NCBI RefSeq assembly: GCF_026107455.2
Contig: NZ_JAPCHY010000018.1
Coordinates: forward strand, 1 to 59,707
DNA from: Xanthomonas chitinilytica
GTDB lineage: Bacteria; Pseudomonadota; Gammaproteobacteria; Xanthomonadales; Xanthomonadaceae
DNA: 59,707 bases
Reading direction: 5' to 3'
Shown in pieces: positions 59,064 through 59,707 of the stretch. The notes below the pieces were generated by a model, which was not told the origin of the DNA, ran no database searches, and saw nothing but the letters and a program-made list of their open reading frames with translations. The position numbers and the translations under genes were made by a program. The stretch's first letter is position 1; the number at the start of each line of letters is the position of its first letter.

Positions 59064-59301
59064 ATACCTGCCTGAGCCTTGGCACGCAAGGATTCCGCCT
59101 GGCGGCCGCCGGCAAGGCCGTGGCGCCCCGTCCAAAGCGGTTGCGCAGTCAAGCCCCGGACCGCCCTGGAAGACCGCATTCCGGCCACCTGTTCACCCTC
59201 TCTGGCGCCAGAGCCATGACCCGGGTCACCGTGACTTCCGGGCGAGGCCAGGCGGGCGCCGGCGCGGGGATAGTGCCGGCAACGCCTTCCCGGGAGTTCC
59301 C

Positions 59302-59613
59302 ATGCGCCGCCTCGCCGCCATCCTGCTGGTCCTGCTGCCCTTGGTTACCCAGGCCGGCGAGGTCGGGACGCAACGGCTCTCCCCGACCCGTTGCGGGGTG
59401 GGAACGGACTACGACGTCCTGGTGGACGGCGGCGGCATCTGGCTGCGCCGGCACGACGCCCTGCCGCGCGAGATCGTCTTCCATGACGGCGAACTGAGCA
59501 TCGATGGCCGGATGCAGGCGGTGAGCGGCGACGACGCGCAGCGCCTGCGGGCGCTGGAGGCCGGCGTACGCCAGCTGATGCCGGCGGTGCGACGTCCCCC
59601 CGGTTTTGAGTAG
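59302..59613 (+). pseudogene. DUF2884-type exported protein, 3' end removed by an IS
   Basis: The frame begins with a signal peptide (MRRLAAILLVLLPLVTQAGE) and continues with RCGVGTDYDVLVDGGGIWLRRHDALPREIVFHDGELSIDGRMQAVSGDDAQRLRALEAGVRQLMPAV, the first third of DUF2884 (YggN-like) periplasmic proteins, usually about 230-250 residues. After LMPAV the sequence turns into IS DNA and stops within a few codons. The gene is therefore truncated to about 104 residues. Whether the rest lies beyond the IS is outside the window. Confidence 0.75.
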
Positions 59614-59707
59614 CGCGGCGATCTGGAGTCCAATTCCCCAGAGTAAGGAGATTGGACGTGAAGAAGCGCTTTTCCGAAGAGCAGATCATCGGCTTCCTGC
59701 GTGAGGC
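59588..59707 (+). mobile_element. IS3-family insertion sequence, left end
   Basis: From about 59588 the sequence changes to an IS left end (starting near TGCGACGTCCCCCCGG) followed by a short leader and the start of orfA. The element continues beyond the window. It interrupts the DUF2884 gene. The exact terminal base and target duplication cannot be fixed without the right end. Confidence 0.75.
59659..59707 (+). CDS. IS3-family transposase OrfA, start only
   Basis: GTG 59659 with AAGGAG seven bases upstream begins MKKRFSEEQIIGFLREA, the usual start of the helix-turn-helix OrfA in IS3-family elements common in xanthomonads. The remainder is outside the window. Confidence 0.85.

Overview
The window is about 60 kb of very GC-rich DNA. 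Its gene content and order suggest a gammaproteobacterium of the Xanthomonadaceae (Lysobacter, Luteimonas or Pseudoxanthomonas type). Pointers are a PhoP/PhoQ pair beside dusA, a birA-coaX-SPOR cluster, tryptophanyl-tRNA synthetase with an extra C-terminal domain, tandem entericidins, and intergenic palindromes of the GTAGGAGCGACGTGAGTCGCGA type. The family assignment is inference; no rRNA gene is present to confirm it.

Layout. Positions 1-3000 are scarred: an IS481-type transposase tail, then a TonB-dependent receptor and an aldehyde dehydrogenase that face each other and have both lost their 5' ends at one junction near 762, then an intact SDR dehydrogenase. From 3.2 to 5.1 kb are small accessory genes (possible immunity-like protein, TfoX-N protein, periplasmic thioredoxin-like protein). 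From 5.2 to 8.8 kb an overlapping operon encodes an ABC-2 exporter with its own DesK/DesR-type two-component system. Divergent from it (9.0-14.3 kb) is an efflux operon (HlyD adaptor, LolD-like ATPase, two FtsX-type permeases), interrupted by about 0.8 kb of repeat DNA. From 15 to 27.8 kb is ordinary chromosome: hydrolase, three small-molecule exporters, M28 and DUF4344 peptidases, MBL protein, trpS, csbD-like gene, entericidins and arginase.

An 11.5-kb integrative element (27913-39422) sits in the anticodon loop of a tRNA-Thr(UGU) gene. It has cut the host tRNA into a 3' half (27875-27919) and a 5' half (39416-39453) that share only the 7-bp core TTACAAG. The element carries its own complete tRNA-Thr(UGU) with encoded CCA, downstream of and co-oriented with the host 5' half, where it could replace the broken gene and use its promoter. 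The element encodes a tyrosine integrase, AlpA-like regulator, primase-polymerase/helicase, an iteron-rich putative origin, a terminase-small-subunit-like protein, XRE repressors and several unknown proteins, but no capsid or tail genes. This resembles a phage-inducible island or other satellite. Its cargo includes a retron-type reverse transcriptase translationally overlapped with an XRE gene, preceded by a structured non-coding stretch: a candidate anti-phage retron.

From 39.5 to 54.8 kb is housekeeping and accessory chromosome: SPOR protein, coaX, birA, mtfA, phoPQ, dusA, VOC and DUF1348 proteins, an Asp-nucleophile hydrolase with a divergent TetR regulator and palindromic operators, pncA, purU, an Old Yellow Enzyme, a sirtuin and a thioesterase. 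The last part is nrdA-nrdB (class Ia ribonucleotide reductase). Its leader combines a sigma70 promoter, two NrdR-like boxes about 32 bp apart and a cobalamin riboswitch, suggesting that the B12-independent enzyme is shut off when B12 is available. The window ends in a DUF2884-type gene cut by an IS3-family element.
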